This document shows, one piece after another, positions 21,518 through 33,805 of a DNA stretch of 64,000 bases. The stretch is taken from NCBI GenBank assembly GCA_030340625.1, contig JAOPHQ010002876.1:127001-191000 (forward strand), given 5' to 3'. The position numbers were made by a program, and so were the translations under genes. Under the pieces are notes generated by a model. It was not told the origin of the DNA and ran no database searches. It was given only the letters and a program-made list of their open reading frames with translations. Source of the stretch: Merluccius polli. Lineage: Eukaryota > Chordata > Actinopteri > Gadiformes > Merlucciidae. The first letter of the stretch is position 1, and each line of letters starts with the position of its first letter.

Positions 21518-22757
21518 CAGCAGTGGCGGTTTTAGGCACGGGCGAAGCGGCAGCCGCCCGGAGTTGTTGATCGTCAACAACTCCGCCAGCCCGTAATCGC
21601 GCCCCAACCCCCCCCGTCAACAACTCAGCTAGCGGCTACTGAGAACACATCTCATATGATTTGGCTGTTTACAAAGTAAATATCTTGTATGTTTTGGTCG
21701 CTTGTTGTTGTAATGTGTCTGCCTCGCTAACTCTACTCGTCAGCAATGAGGAAGCAAAGTTAGCAATGTAACGTTAGACACTTGGCTAGGTTCTACACGT
21801 TTGCTATTAGCGATGTAAATCCACCATGTTTTACTGTGTTAGTCTGACGTAATTCAAATGTTTTAAAATTATTGAACGTATGACATTTCAGACTCCAACA
21901 ACGACGTCTGCTGCAGCTTTGTTGTCATCAGAAGAGGTGCAACGTCATCATTCAAGAGCCGCTTCTGAGATGTCAGCTCTACAATAATCCATTCCTCAAC
22001 AATATTTTGCAATATTACCATGTCTCCTTGCACTGCCTTACCTGTTTGCACTGCCACGAGCACCTTACATACCCAATCACAGGGTCAATATCTTTTTTTA
22101 ATAGTGTGGATAATGTTGTGTGTTTTGATCATGACAATTCTTTCTTTGTGAATTAAAAACAAAATGTCACTCCTGCTCTCCTGTCTGCCTTCAACAAAGC
22201 ATAAACTTGGAAGGAGGTAACTGATTTGCAACAAATTTATAATGCAATGTATAGCCTACTTGTAATACTTAATTTATAGAAATTATAGGTATGACCACCA
22301 TTCTGTTATCTTTGTCATCTGAGGCAACAGTAGCTATGTCGTTACAGTTTTGAAATGTTGATCGTTCAATAACTCGAATACACTTGGAGCAACACTACTA
22401 AGAAATGACTACAACAACGTAAATGTGAACCATTTAATTAAATAACTATATACAAACAATACAACTGTTGAACGACTATATACAAACAATGAAACTATAG
22501 ATCGTCCTGAGCGTCCTCCGCTTCTTGGTGCCCGCAGTACTGGCCGTCTGGAGCTGGGTATCTCTGGCAGATAGCCTGCATGACACAAGCTGGTAACACG
22601 ACTCAACGCCCTCTGCCCAATCTCTCTCCTTGCAGGACCCACTCAAGAAAGTGCCGGTAGGCTGTTAGGCGAAATTGTCTGGACAAAACATCACAAAGCA
22701 CAAAGTTAGTGATGGTCTTTGAGCCTAGCGTGCCACAGTAGCTAGCATAACCGCAAA

Positions 22758-23278
22758 CTATTTGTGCATTAGTAACAAAGAAAATAAACTTACAACTTTT
22801 ACAGAAAGACGTCCATTTGGCCCTGTAGGCTTTGGCTGCCGTTTCCAGTTGACCTTAGGTATTCTAAAGTAGGTCTCCAGGACGCTGCTATCCATATGGG
22901 GTGCGAAACTCGGGTGATCGACAACACACACGTCCGTGTCGTCCTCCGATTCCTTGATTTCGTCCAGAAAAAAATGGCACCGCTGGAATTCTCGGCAGCA
23001 GACAGACTCTTGTTCTGTGTCCATTGGCGCACGTGAGAGCACAGGTACCACCAATCTGCCCTAGCTCGAGCCATTGCGGGCTCCTCGTCCGCAGCAGGCA
23101 GCTCGGCTGTAGCGGCAGCAGCAGCTTCAGCCGCCTCCTGTTCCTCCATAGCCCTCAGCTGCTCGTCGCTATATTGTGGCTCATAAAGGTAGCCACGAAC
23201 ACCCGTTTCTACCATAACTTCATCAAAATCCCAATCCTCCATATTGTATCCGTCTGCGTATTCAGTACCTTCGGCCAT
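22758..23278 (-). pseudogene. Element-encoded P2X7-tail-like zinc protein, frameshifted
   Basis: The N-terminus (from 23278) is acidic and alanine-rich with EYADGYNMEDWDFDEVM. After ARARADWWYLCSHV the frame changes. The next frame holds ESVCCREFQRC, CVVDHPSF and a tyrosine-rich YFRIPKVNWKRQPKP. Cysteine/histidine spacing of this kind occurs in the cytoplasmic ballast of P2X7 receptors and in many fish transposon-linked proteins. Its role in the element is unknown. A donor-like GTAAG near 22795 on the minus strand may end the exon. Confidence 0.55.
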
Positions 23279-23616
23279 GTTTTCTGCAGGTGAAGTCTAA
23301 CGCACTGGCACTGATCTGTGATAGGTGTGTTAGCGCATTAGGTCCCACCCCCTATGGGCGGGTTTGAAAGAGTGGGAACAAGTGCTTGTAGTTTTAATAG
23401 AAATACCCCCCCTCTTACACTTCCTCCTACTATGACGTAAAACGACGATTTTTGCGTCATTGTAGGACGAAGTGTAAAAGGTAAATACGGATTTCTCCCA
23501 TCTCAGGGGAAAATGAGAGAGTGTTGCACAACCATTCAAAAGTATGACTGGGTTTCTAACAATGCAAAGCTTAATGCAAATGGGTGGAGTGTTCCTTTAA
23601 AGATAGTGGGTAAAAC

Positions 23617-26108
23617 ATGGACGGGGAACCTATCAGAGAGTTCAAGGAATGTGGGGGGTGTACTGGGGACACCATAGGAGAGCAATGGAAACAAATCAGG
23701 CTCCAATTGATTAGTGGATGTACACCGAATACACAGGAAAAGATAATGGAGGGTTACGAGGTAACCTGGATGTGGCTCCAGGAGAAGGGACAGATACCTG
23801 GAGATGAGGAGCAGGACAGATTGTTACCCTATCTGGCGGAGGCAGAGAGGGCTGTGTTAAAAGAGTTAGGAAAGTCACAGGGCAGAAGAGGGAGAGCAGA
23901 GTTGGGGAACAAAGAAGAAGTGGAGAACTGCTCTAGAAGAGAAAGAGGAGAGGAGAGCATTAGTGCATAAAATAGCGTTAACATGCCTAGCATTAGAAGC
24001 TCAGAAGGACAGAAACAAACCCAGGACGGTGATTAAGACTGAGACTGTTTCATCGACGGGACCAACGGCCCCCCAACTAGACCCAGACACAGAGGCACTA
24101 AGGGCACACACAGCATCTGACGACACAGCCGAAAATACCTCTCCCATATGCTGTTATCATACCAGGGGGAATCCAAGCCCCCGTTGTCAATGTAAGAGGC
24201 GGGAAGTTAGACCTTGACACAGATTTACTAGAGACAGAAGCAGTCACACGGCAGGAATGGGAATCATTTGTACATGAACAAAGGAGTACCATAGCAACGG
24301 CTACGAGGGAATTGAAGGATAGACAGGGGGATTTAGAGGCGTTAATTCAGGACACACAGCGAGATGTAGCAGCGAGACACATCGGTCAGAATACGGGTTA
24401 CCGACTAGGGCAAGACATAGGGGAAAGCACAGCCAGAGCTAGATGGGGACTAACGGCACCAAACGCTAGGGGACGTCGTGGCACCCGGTGGCCGACAGCA
24501 ACAAGGACAACAACAACTCAGGCAGGCGTCGGCGCTTCCGTAGACATAACAACCCGCTGAGAGCGATGGTACTAAGCATACTAAGAGCCAACTGTCAGGT
24601 GACCACGCCTCCCCTGGCCCTGACCTAACAAAGAGCACGGAGGGGGATATGTCGTCACCATTTAGATTAAAGGGAATTCGAATGAGGCAAAGTCAGATAG
24701 CCCAGGCTGCAGTACAGACCGAGGACAATGACAGCTCAGATGAAATAGGGAGAGAAGAGGAGGCGTGTGACTGGCTGAGGGAGAGGTTAGGGAATTAATG
24801 GGGGAGAGATATCCAGTAAACATAACAGGAACAATGACCGTAGGTAATGACCCCTCCACACCCCACCCTTTATTTCATCAAAACAGAGAAGAGACAGAGA
24901 GGGTACAGCAGAATGAGCAGGGTGCAGGGCCGCTCACTACACGCGCCACACGATCTCAACAACAGGGGGAGGGTGACCATGTAATGCTGGGCCCAAATGG
25001 GAAAGAATGTAGCGTACCGTCGAATAGCTTGAATAGTATTGTGGAGAAAATGCCCGCTCCCACTGACGGAGGGCGTAAATGGATGGATAAGTTCAGTCAG
25101 ATAACAAATGGCTGGACTCTGTGCATGGGAGATTGGAGAGGATTAATTGGCCGTCAACTCCCTACGCATGAGCAACAGCAAATTGAGTTTGCCGCTAACA
25201 CAGTAAGCATACCTGATGATCACTTATTTTGGCCACAGGCCACCAGTGTGGGCATCGTGATGCGCGAAAAATACCCGGTGCCAGAGGGAGCCTTACACTC
25301 CCTGATATTCAAACCAAAGGAGAAGGAAAGCGTGCCAGAATTCCTGTTGAGGAGCAAAACTGCGTGGACTGAGATAGCGGGGATTCACCCTAGCCAGGAT
25401 AGATTACAGACATCATTATTCAGGAAGGCAATTCTAGATGGTATACCAAAAGTAGTGCGGGACCGAATGAGGGAGAATCCCGATCTGATAGGATGCGGTA
25501 CTGACCGGTGGGAAAAACACCTAACATACTTTGTGTCTCTTGAAGAGGAAAAGCAGAAGGACCTTGAGTCTGATCTGGCTAGTAATACGGCCCAGTTGTT
25601 GAAATTACAATTAGAGAACGAACGGCGTAAGATAAATGAAGCTAAAAAACCATCAAAACAAAGCAGCCAAATGTTACAGCAGCCTGGAACAGAGGCAGAG
25701 CAGGGTCAGTTACAGCGACAGCCGAGGGCTCCTCCTGCGCCGGCGTACCCACCCGAGCAGGACATGTACGACCAACCTTCACGACAGACGGGGAGGGGAT
25801 GGGCTAGGGGGCGGGGACGAGGCTACCCGTCACGGGTCTACCGTGACCAATGCTATGTTTGTGGTCGGAGGGGGCACTGGGCGAGACACTGCCAAACATC
25901 ACAACAAGATGATTACCCACAACGACAGGGGTATTCACAACGACAGGGGTATTCACGGCGACAGGGGTATAGGCCACCAAGGGGTGACGGACGTCACCAA
26001 GCTCCAAACTCTGCCACAGTCCCTAGAGGGCAGTATCCCCTACACACCCGCAACAACCATCCAGGGCTTGAGAGGGAAGAGGGTTTCCAGTATCAGCAAG
26101 AATCATGA
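23617..26108 (+). pseudogene. Retroviral gag (matrix, capsid, nucleocapsid), broken
   Basis: Begins MDGEPIREF at 23617. The reading passes through at least three frames (23617-23970, about 23963-24180, about 24145-24560) before a long clean frame at 24798-26108. The last part contains capsid-like sequence and one CCHC knuckle, CYVCGRRGHWARHC, followed by repeated RQGYSQRQGYS-type units. It ends at TGA 26106-26108 in the same frame as the protease. A short start is also present in the sister copy at 61507-61593. Confidence 0.8.
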
Positions 26109-29100
26109 AGGGGCCCGGAAACCTCTGACATAGGGTTGGTGGATCCTTATTTGTCACTGGAGGTGTTGGAGAAGAATTTGCCTTTTCTTGTGGACTCTGG
26201 GGCACGGTACTCTACTCTGAATGGCCGAGTACCAAGCTCCAAATTGACTACAGACACGGTTGAATTAACGGGTTTCTCGGGACAGCCAAATTATCTGCCT
26301 TTGACTACGCCACTGCGCACATCAGTGGCAGGACAGACTTTTGAACATCGATATATTGCATCTCCTCAGTGTCCAGTGAATCTTATGGGAAGGGATTTGC
26401 TGGTGAAGAGCGGAGCGTCCATTTTGTGCGGACCGGACGGTCTGATTGTGACTTTTCCAAATGGACAGACCTTTAACTGCTCGGTGAGCCAGTGGGGGTC
26501 CCATTCACAGATGCTCTTAGCCCAAGACAACACACCGGGTGCTAGTGAGCAGTGGGCGGATATCTACTGGGGATTGATACAGCCAGAGACATCAAAAGGG
26601 GGCGGTGTAAAATCATTGTACACAGACTGGAAACCATGGTTGCACATGTTGAATCCCTATGCTCCTCCCCCTGATCCTCTCCATGTCACATTGTTTTATG
26701 ATCGTGATGAAACTTGGGTGTATCATGACGCATTTATGACGGTAGAGGGTACGGAGGTGCAGGTGGAGGCCAGGTGTTTGCTGGCAGGACCAGAAGGGAT
26801 AGCGGCTGTAGTTGAACTAAATGATGAGTTACTCCAGTATTATGAGATGACAAAAGAGGCCGTTCCTCATATTACTCTGGCAGTACATTCAGACCATCAG
26901 GCAAAATAATTGGGCCCCATGACTAAGAGATTGTTAAAAGCCTCTGATTGGGAGCCAACTCAAATTCCCAAAGTGTTATATTCGGCCTCGGAGAAAGCTT
27001 ATCAAATCACTCAAGGTACACACGACACTGTGCTACTAGAACACAGACAGATTGAGAGATTTCATGGCAGGGAAAAGTCAGACCACCCTGATACGGAGGG
27101 AATGTTGAAAACCTTGCCTGAATCATTGTGGTCACTAGGACCGACAGACGTAGGATTTTGCTCCACTATTTCTCCTGTTTCCTTTGACCTTCTTGAGACA
27201 CAAACACCCATCTGGCAGAAACAGTATCCACACAAACCAGCGGCAGAGGCAGGAATTGCAGACACAATCAGTGGCCTCCTAGAGGCAGGAGTACTAGTGG
27301 ACAGCTCTAGCGACAGGAACACTCCTATTTTACCAGTAGAAAAACAACAGAATGGCACATGATCTGCGCCGCATTAATGGCATAATTACAACGCCCACTC
27401 TTTCAGTCCCAAATCCATACACAGCACTTTCAGGGATAACTCCACAACATAAGTGGTTTACATGTATTGATTTGGCCAACGCTTTTTTCTGTCTTCCACT
27501 CGATCCTAAACTGAGGCACATTTTTTCATTCACATACCAGGGACGTCAGCTAACTTACAACAGGTTGCCACAAGGCTTTGTGTTGTCCCCAGGTATTTTC
27601 AATCAGGTATTGAAGGACTTGCTCACAGGAGTGTGTTTGCCTAATGGTGTTGTCCTAGTTCAATATGTGGATGATATATTGATTGCCTCACCTACGCCAT
27701 TTGATTGCCTGGCTGCCACCGAAGCAGTGTTACACAGATTGTTCCAAGTAGGCTTTAAAGTGTCAAAAAAAGAAGCTGCAGTGTTGCAGACAAGTGGTCT
27801 CCTTTTTGGGGCGCGTTATCTCACACAAAGGGACAGGCGTGTCACCAGCACATAAGGATTCCATTTTACATCATCCCAAGCCAGGCACAGTAAAAGAGAT
27901 GCTCTCATTTTTAGGCCTGACAGGATACAGCCGTAATTTTGTACCTAACTATGTAGAACTCACAGCCCCATTGCGCACCATGGTAAATGTAGTAGGTATG
28001 AGAAACCTGTCAGCCACACTACAGTGGGGTTTGACAGAAGAACAGAGCTTCATTACTTTGAAACAAAACCTGTCGAGCGCTATTGCATTGGCGGTACCGG
28101 ACTACACTATGCCATTCTTTTTGGATGTTTCTGAAAAACCCAACTCAGTGAGTGGGGTGCTTTTTCAGAAAAAAGGGGGTGGGAGACAGGTACTGACATA
28201 CGCAAGCGTGACACTAGATGCAACAGAGAACAGACACCCACCATGCACCAGACATGCAGCAGGAGTTGTGAAACTGTTGAATAAAACAGCACATATTGTG
28301 ATGGGACACGCGTTAACAGTACTGACCACACATAGTGTAGTTGCGTTTGTAAACTCACAAGCATTCACCATGACCTCACTGCGGCAGACAAGACTCGACA
28401 AAATCCTAACGGCACCACACATAACGTTCACCCATGAAGGAATCAACATGGCAGACAATATGGGGGAAGGGGAACCACATTTATGTGAGGAAAGAGTACA
28501 GACAGATGTGAAGGTGAGAGTAGATTTACAAAGTCAGCCACTACAAGAAGCAGAGGAAACATTGTTCACGGACGGATGTTGTTTCAGACATCCCACAGAA
28601 GGCTTGAAGGCAGCATGGGCAGTGGTGAGAAGAGGAGCAGATGGTTTTGAGACAGTAACAGCAGAGAGAGTGACAGGGAAAGAGTCAGCTCAGCTAGCAG
28701 AACTACAGGCAATGATAGCAGCACTAGAGTGGGCGGGGGGAAAGAGTGTGAATATCTATACAGATTCTGCATACATCTTGGGAGCCATTCAGGTTGAGCT
28801 AAGTCAGTGGATCAGATCAAATTTCCTCACAACATCTAAAACACCCATCAAACACGAAAAAGACATAAAGAGACTTGCAGAAGCGTTAATGAAGCCCAGA
28901 CAAGTAGCAGTAATTAAGTGCAAAGGACATGACAAGACTGAGACACTGACTGCTAGAGGAAATGACGCTGCAGACCAGGCGGCTAAACTGACAGCCGGCT
29001 ATGGGACACAGTACATGATGGTACAGGCAACGAAGACAGTGCATGACATACTAGAGCCCGACCGATATATCGGCGGGCCGATATTATCGGCCGATATTAG

Positions 29101-31291
29101 GCATTTTCCAAACTATCGGTATCGGCATTTATAATGGCCGATAAATGAATATTTAAAAAAACGGACGAAACCCCCTTCATCCTTGTTATAACGCCACAAA
29201 CCCTACAACCAGCTGATCCAGCCGGAGTCGGGCAGAGCGAACGAGTTTACCCACGACCGCGAGCGACATCAGCAGCAAAAGCGGCCGGCAGTCTTTCATT
29301 TTCAATGATCGCTGCCGACGAGGAGCGGCCGGTGCCGCGGCGGCAGCGAGCGCCGCGGCGGCGGCAGCGAGCAGCGCGACGCCGGCGTCCAGCGCGACGC
29401 GGAGAGTTGAAATTAGTTTAACTTTATGCAAATGAGCGGCGTCGGTGCGAAGCAGCAACCCGCTACACTTCACGCCACTGTCCTATTTCACAGCGTCGCC
29501 GCGCATCAAGTACCACCGAAAAGGCGCTTTTTTCTTTTCTTTAGTTTTCCTTCTGCTCCGGAGACGACTATATTCCTATAGGCTATGGGTGCTACGGGCG
29601 GCACTTGTGTCATAGACGCGCCGTGGCGGCAGTGTGTTTTGCACTTTATAATGCTTTATCTCCATTTCTGTTATTTTGATGACTAAATAATAAACAGGGG
29701 AAACGTGTAAATTGTTATTTGAACATGCTTGTCACGCCAGCCTGCCGAATAGCTCTACTACAAACTTGATATTGCAATGGGAGCAACCGAACTTGATGTC
29801 TGCAGTGCTGCTTGAAGCCCCGCCCCCCTGGTGACGGCAGCCAGCAGCCAGCGGCCACAGCGCCCCCTGCTGCTCATGTCTCTCGCGGTGTGACCCATCA
29901 GTGAAGTGTGTTCACTGCATTATCCTATTATTTTAGCGAGGACTCATAAATAACTACATACAACTAATGTTATGGAAATCTGTTTATGTTTTGTTACGTG
30001 TTTCTGGAATTTCTTTTTAAAATATATATATCGGCCGATATATCGGCTTTTTAAATCATCAAATATTTGTATCGGTATCGGCCTTAAAAATCCCATATCG
30101 GTCGGGCTCTATGACATACTGCCCCCTTGTGACGAAGACATGATAAGGAAAGAGCAGGAGAAAGCCTCAGCTCAGGATAAGAGTGTATGGGTGGGCAGGG
30201 GAGCAGTACAGACTGAAGGACTATGGAGGGGACCGGAGGGAAGGCCAGTCCTCCCTCCGGGACTGACACAAGGGATGCTCCAGGAAGCACACGGACCGAC
30301 ACATAGTGGCAGTAGACAAATGACACATCAGTTGATTCACTGGTGGCATCCATTTCTACCCGCAATGATTGAGAACCATATCAGAGAATGTAGCATTTGT
30401 AATGTGTACAATATAAGACCCACAGTGAAACCACACCAAGGGAAATTTCCTCTGCCGGCCTTACCAGGTCAAGAGATCATAATTGACTACACAGACATGA
30501 TACATCGTGTCAAGGGGTACAGATACCTCTTGGTGGCCGTGGATGCATACACTGGCTGGCCAGAGGATGTACCCGCAAAAAAGGAAGATGCAGAAACTGT
30601 GGCTAAATTCTTGATTAATCATTACATCCCTAATCATGGTTTCCCAAGGAGAATAAGGTCTGACAATGGCACACATTTTAAAAACAAACACCTGCAAGAG
30701 GTGGAAGCTAAGCTAGGCTTGAAACATACTTTTGGTACAGTCTACCATCCTCAGTCTCAAGGTAAAGTCGAAAGGATGAACCAGACACTGAAGGGAAAGA
30801 TTGGTAAAATATGTGCACACAGTAAACTTAGCTGGCTAGAAGCCCTTCCGCTAGCCTTAATGTCAACAAGGAGTTCAGTACACTCCACTACAGGGTTCAC
30901 ACCATATGAGCTTGTCTGTGGTCAGCAGTTCCCAGGACCCGGAGCTAGGGGGGTAACAGACACACCCACTCCATTCCTGACCTACAAGCCCTACTATGAT
31001 CAACTAACGGCACTAGTTGCAGCATTTTCCAAACAGGTGGCAGGAATCCAGGGAGGTGCAGAGCAGGCACCGGCCCCGAAAGACACCGAGTGGGTGTTGC
31101 TAAAGGTCATCAAGAGGAAGTGGTCAGAGCCAAGGTGGACAGGACCATACCGGGTGACAGAGAGAACCTCACACGCCGTCCGGCTGGACGGCAAAGGTGA
31201 AACCTGGTATCATTGGTCACTGTGCGGTGCATCTGACCCACCGGCAAGGACTCGGGGAGACGTAAGAGGGAGACTAAGAGAGCAGCCCTAG
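26109..31291 (+). pseudogene. Retroviral pro-pol, broken and interrupted by a hAT element
   Basis: It follows gag in the same frame after one stop codon. Domains: protease (FLVDSGARYS near 26185, MGRDLL near 26385); a segment with two HxT motifs (26670-26890); RT (QYVDD near 27660); connection; RNase H (LFTDGCC near 28563, with E and D further on); then after the hAT insertion integrase (zinc motif about 30290-30405, catalytic D near 30490, D in RSDNGTHF near 30665, E in KVERMN near 30770) and a GPY-type tail (RWTGPYRVT near 31135). Breaks: an in-frame stop at 26907-26909, frame changes near 27350 and 27800, and the 1.06-kb insertion. No dUTPase was seen. Confidence 0.88.
29052..30111. mobile_element. 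hAT non-autonomous element inside retroviral pol
   Basis: Ends TAGAGCCCGACCGATAT (29052) and ATATCGGTCGGGCTCTA (ending 30111) are flanked by the exact 8-bp duplication TGACATAC (29044-29051 and 30112-30119). Subterminal repeats of ATCGGCCGATA follow. The middle (about 29210-29650) is CpG-rich and shares an inverted block with the hAT at 54263-54884. No transposase. Confidence 0.92.
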
Positions 31292-31451
31292 ACTGACAGG
31301 AGGGAGAAGAGGGATACATTTTTACTTTATTTAGCTTTGCTACAGGGAAAGAAAAGGACCCCACTAAAGGAAGTTGCTATTTAGCGTATTTACATTTACA
31401 TTTTTCATATATAATCATTTTCTCTTGGTAGTATTAGAATCATAGATAATT

Positions 31452-32333
31452 ATGTGCCCCCCGGAAACCAAGATGGGGTGGCTTGGTGTAGTTGTGTGTT
31501 TTGTTTTGATTGTTATAGCCCCTACAGTGGTGTGGAAACAATTCCATGACAGAGGATCTGCCACGACCAGAGCTTCCGGGGATGCTGACATGATGGGAAC
31601 AGGTCCAGTAAACCACACACACACGCATGCAGGCTCTATGGGGCACTCACCCGCCGCCTCACACCTGAACCGATCCAGACGCTCACTGCCAACTCAATAT
31701 AGTAAACATAAGGATCCAAATTTGTTGACGTATGGGGGTATTGAATTAAATTATACCCTAGGCTCAACTACCACGTACCAATTCGACCTGTGTAATGTGA
31801 TTAACTGTGGGCAGAGTGGAGAATTATGGCAGGGCTATGATCTTTATATATGTGGGTTACCTTGGGGTTACCCCACGGTGAATCCGTGGTGTGGCTCCTG
31901 GGGGGATGTAATTGTGTCATCATCACCTAACTGGCAACCCACAGGGTACTGGTATAATGCTATTGATCTCTCCACGAAAGTCAAATTCTGGAGGAGGTCA
32001 CCTGTGGGAGGGAGGAACCCAGTTCAATTATCCATATTGGGTCTTTCAAGAAACCCCTGGGGGGATGACACAAAAAGTGTGTATTTTATCATAGGAGTGG
32101 ATCACTCTGGGGCAGACACAATGGCATTAGTGAAAGTTAATTTTTTACCGGCCACCTCCAGGGACGGTTTGGTGTCAACAAACAGTCCTAATATAACCAT
32201 GGTAACGCTAAATGACCAAGGAGCAGTAGACACTAGAATTAGGACCCCATTATCATCAACAGAATCAATTGCTGTGGCCACAGGGTATGTGGATAAGAAT
32301 ATGTGGTTGGGATGGCTTGTCCTCCATTATTAA
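31452..32333 (+). pseudogene. Retroviral env, surface part only
   Basis: Starts at 31452 or the in-frame ATG at 31470. A hydrophobic stretch (WLGVVVCFVLIVIAPTVV) is the signal or anchor. A basic RSRRSL resembles a furin site and is followed by Cys- and Trp-rich extracellular sequence with several N-x-S/T glycosylation sites. It stops at 32333 without a transmembrane subunit. A splice acceptor would be expected near 31430. What follows is unrelated DNA, so the gene is truncated. Confidence 0.65.
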
Positions 32334-32339
32334 ATCCCC

Positions 32340-33170
32340 CGCTGCCGGTCGGCTTTTTTGACATACGTATGTGTTTTCCAGGGTTGTACCACAAAGGTGA
32401 TTTCATTGGGCAGAGTCCAAGTAGCGTCACCGGACATATATTTGCATAATGCGATCTGATTGGCTGACGGATCCATCGCGGCCTGAAAAGTTAAAATTTC
32501 CTCAACTTCTCAACGCAAGCGACGGAGCCGACGCAACGGACGGAGCCACAATGCATTGCGGCAAAGTCAATGGGATGCGTTGACGGACGCATGCAGTGGG
32601 CACGGGCCGTAAGAAGTTCTCTGCCATTATAAGGCAACACAAGCTGAAAACTGTTTAATCGCAAGGATAAGGTCCTCTCTGTTGGCATTCTTGTTTACAA
32701 GCCTCCATTGCTTAACAAGGTGATCTTGTCCTCCAAATAGATGAGGGACCGTGTACATGAGAATTGGTCATCCACTTGGAGCTACTGCATTTCTGCTTTT
32801 GCGGCTACTGTGGGTATTCCACAAATGTGCAACTTGCTGCAGCTCTTCCTGTAGAAGAAAAATACCAGTGAGAACAAAGATGAATGTAACGTTTCCTATT
32901 TTGAGTCAATATTATATATGCAGACATATGCTCTCTTATGGACAAAGGGGGTGAGTGGGTGGGGAAAGTTCCTTTTTTTGTCCCCACAGGCAAAAATCAG
33001 GAATAAAAATATCTCTGCATTCACTGCCGTCCAGCAACGTGCAGCCAAAGTCATATGAAGATAGACAGCCCTTAGCAAAATGATTTGCCCACAAGATTAA
33101 TATGATGTCTAGCATGACATTGTGCCAACATTGTGTTGTGAAAAATAAGCTACAGGACTACTGCTTACAT
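32340..33170. other. Intronic stretch with MITE scraps
   Basis: Contains a GC-rich piece with tandem ACGGACGGAGCC-type motifs near 32515-32610, typical of fish MITE interiors. No complete ends, genes or splice signals were found. Confidence 0.4.
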
Positions 33171-33177
33171 TATTAAT

Positions 33178-33364
33178 AATGGTAATATCTTGTAGCCTGT
33201 TTAGCCTTCCTAATTGCCCTTTTCAAGTCGGCTCTAGCTGAACTGTACCTGACTGTATCCCCAGATCTGTATGCAGCGTCCCGGGCTTTAAGAGAAGTCT
33301 GTACTTCCTTGTTTATCCAAGGTTTTTGGTTTGGAAAAAACGTGACTTCCTTGTCCATTAGCAA
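33178..33364 (-). pseudogene. L2-type LINE fragment
   Basis: Encodes FPNQKPWINKEVQTSLKARD and SARADLKRAIRKAKQ, the linker between endonuclease and RT in fish L2 elements. The same segment occurs at 42247-42380 on the plus strand. Only about 60 codons remain. Confidence 0.75.
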
Positions 33365-33374
33365 TCCCGAGTAA

Positions 33375-33410
33375 CCATTAGCAATCCCGAGGGATTGCTA
33401 ATGGTTACTC
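33375..33410. repeat. Short palindrome
   Basis: ATTAGCAATCCCGAG is directly repeated and then mirrored (CTCGGGATTGCTAAT and its complement, around 33361-33408). Confidence 0.7.
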
Positions 33411-33805
33411 TACCAGCATGTTATGGGATTATTACTGTTAAGTGGATTTTGGTTTATAGGACGCGTGAGGGCTGGTATGGGGGCGCCACAATTTGGCTTG
33501 TACAAAGTTAATTTGAACTCTACATTTTAAACTTTCTAAAAATAAAGCTGCTGTCTGAGACCAAGAACCCGAGTCTGCTGCTTCCACTGCTGGGTAAAAG
33601 GGAGTAAACCCCGACGTCGCCCCTGGAGATCTCCCCTCTGCTCCCTGATCACGATCGGACAAGCTGAGCAGGAACGGTCTCCATAGTAACGCCAAAACAA
33701 ATCCACCACAGCAGCAGCTAAACCCGGGAAACAAACGCTACTTTTGACAGCTGTCACCTCATCTTCGCGGGCTAAAACTTAAATAACCAATGAAAACGTA
33801 CACAA

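Larger units (their letters stand above)
20861..23596. mobile_element. TTAA-flanked, THAP-carrying DNA transposon (Kolobok-like) inside the retroviral leader
   Basis: Ends AGGGGCATTCCACC (20861) and GGTGGAGTGTTCCT (ending 23596) are imperfect inverted repeats flanked by TTAA at 20857-20860 and 23597-23600. The sister retrovirus copy at 61480-61500 reads TACTGGTTAAAGACAGTGGG with a single TTAA, an empty site that fixes both borders. The left arm encodes a THAP-domain start and the right arm, on the opposite strand, a P2X7-tail-like protein. TTAA flanks plus THAP fit Kolobok elements; no complete transposase core was found. Confidence 0.88.
19312..32335 (+). mobile_element. Endogenous retrovirus, gamma/epsilon-like, broken, no 3' LTR
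   Basis: The order is 5' LTR, tRNA-Trp-type primer site, splice donor, gag, pro, pol, partial env. It lies antisense to PAR2 copy B inside that gene's intron. It is interrupted by a THAP-type DNA transposon (20861-23596) and a hAT (29052-30111), each with a diagnostic target duplication. Coding parts carry several frame changes and one in-frame stop. Sequence related to the virus stops just after the env reading frame near 32335, with no envelope transmembrane part, polypurine tract or 3' LTR, so the right side was lost. It cannot be productive. Confidence 0.9.

Noticed and set aside
32336..32800. A 3' LTR expected after env
   Set aside because: No TGAAGGTATGG start, AACAATAAAACTG block or CACAACA end is present after 32335, so the retrovirus is truncated there.
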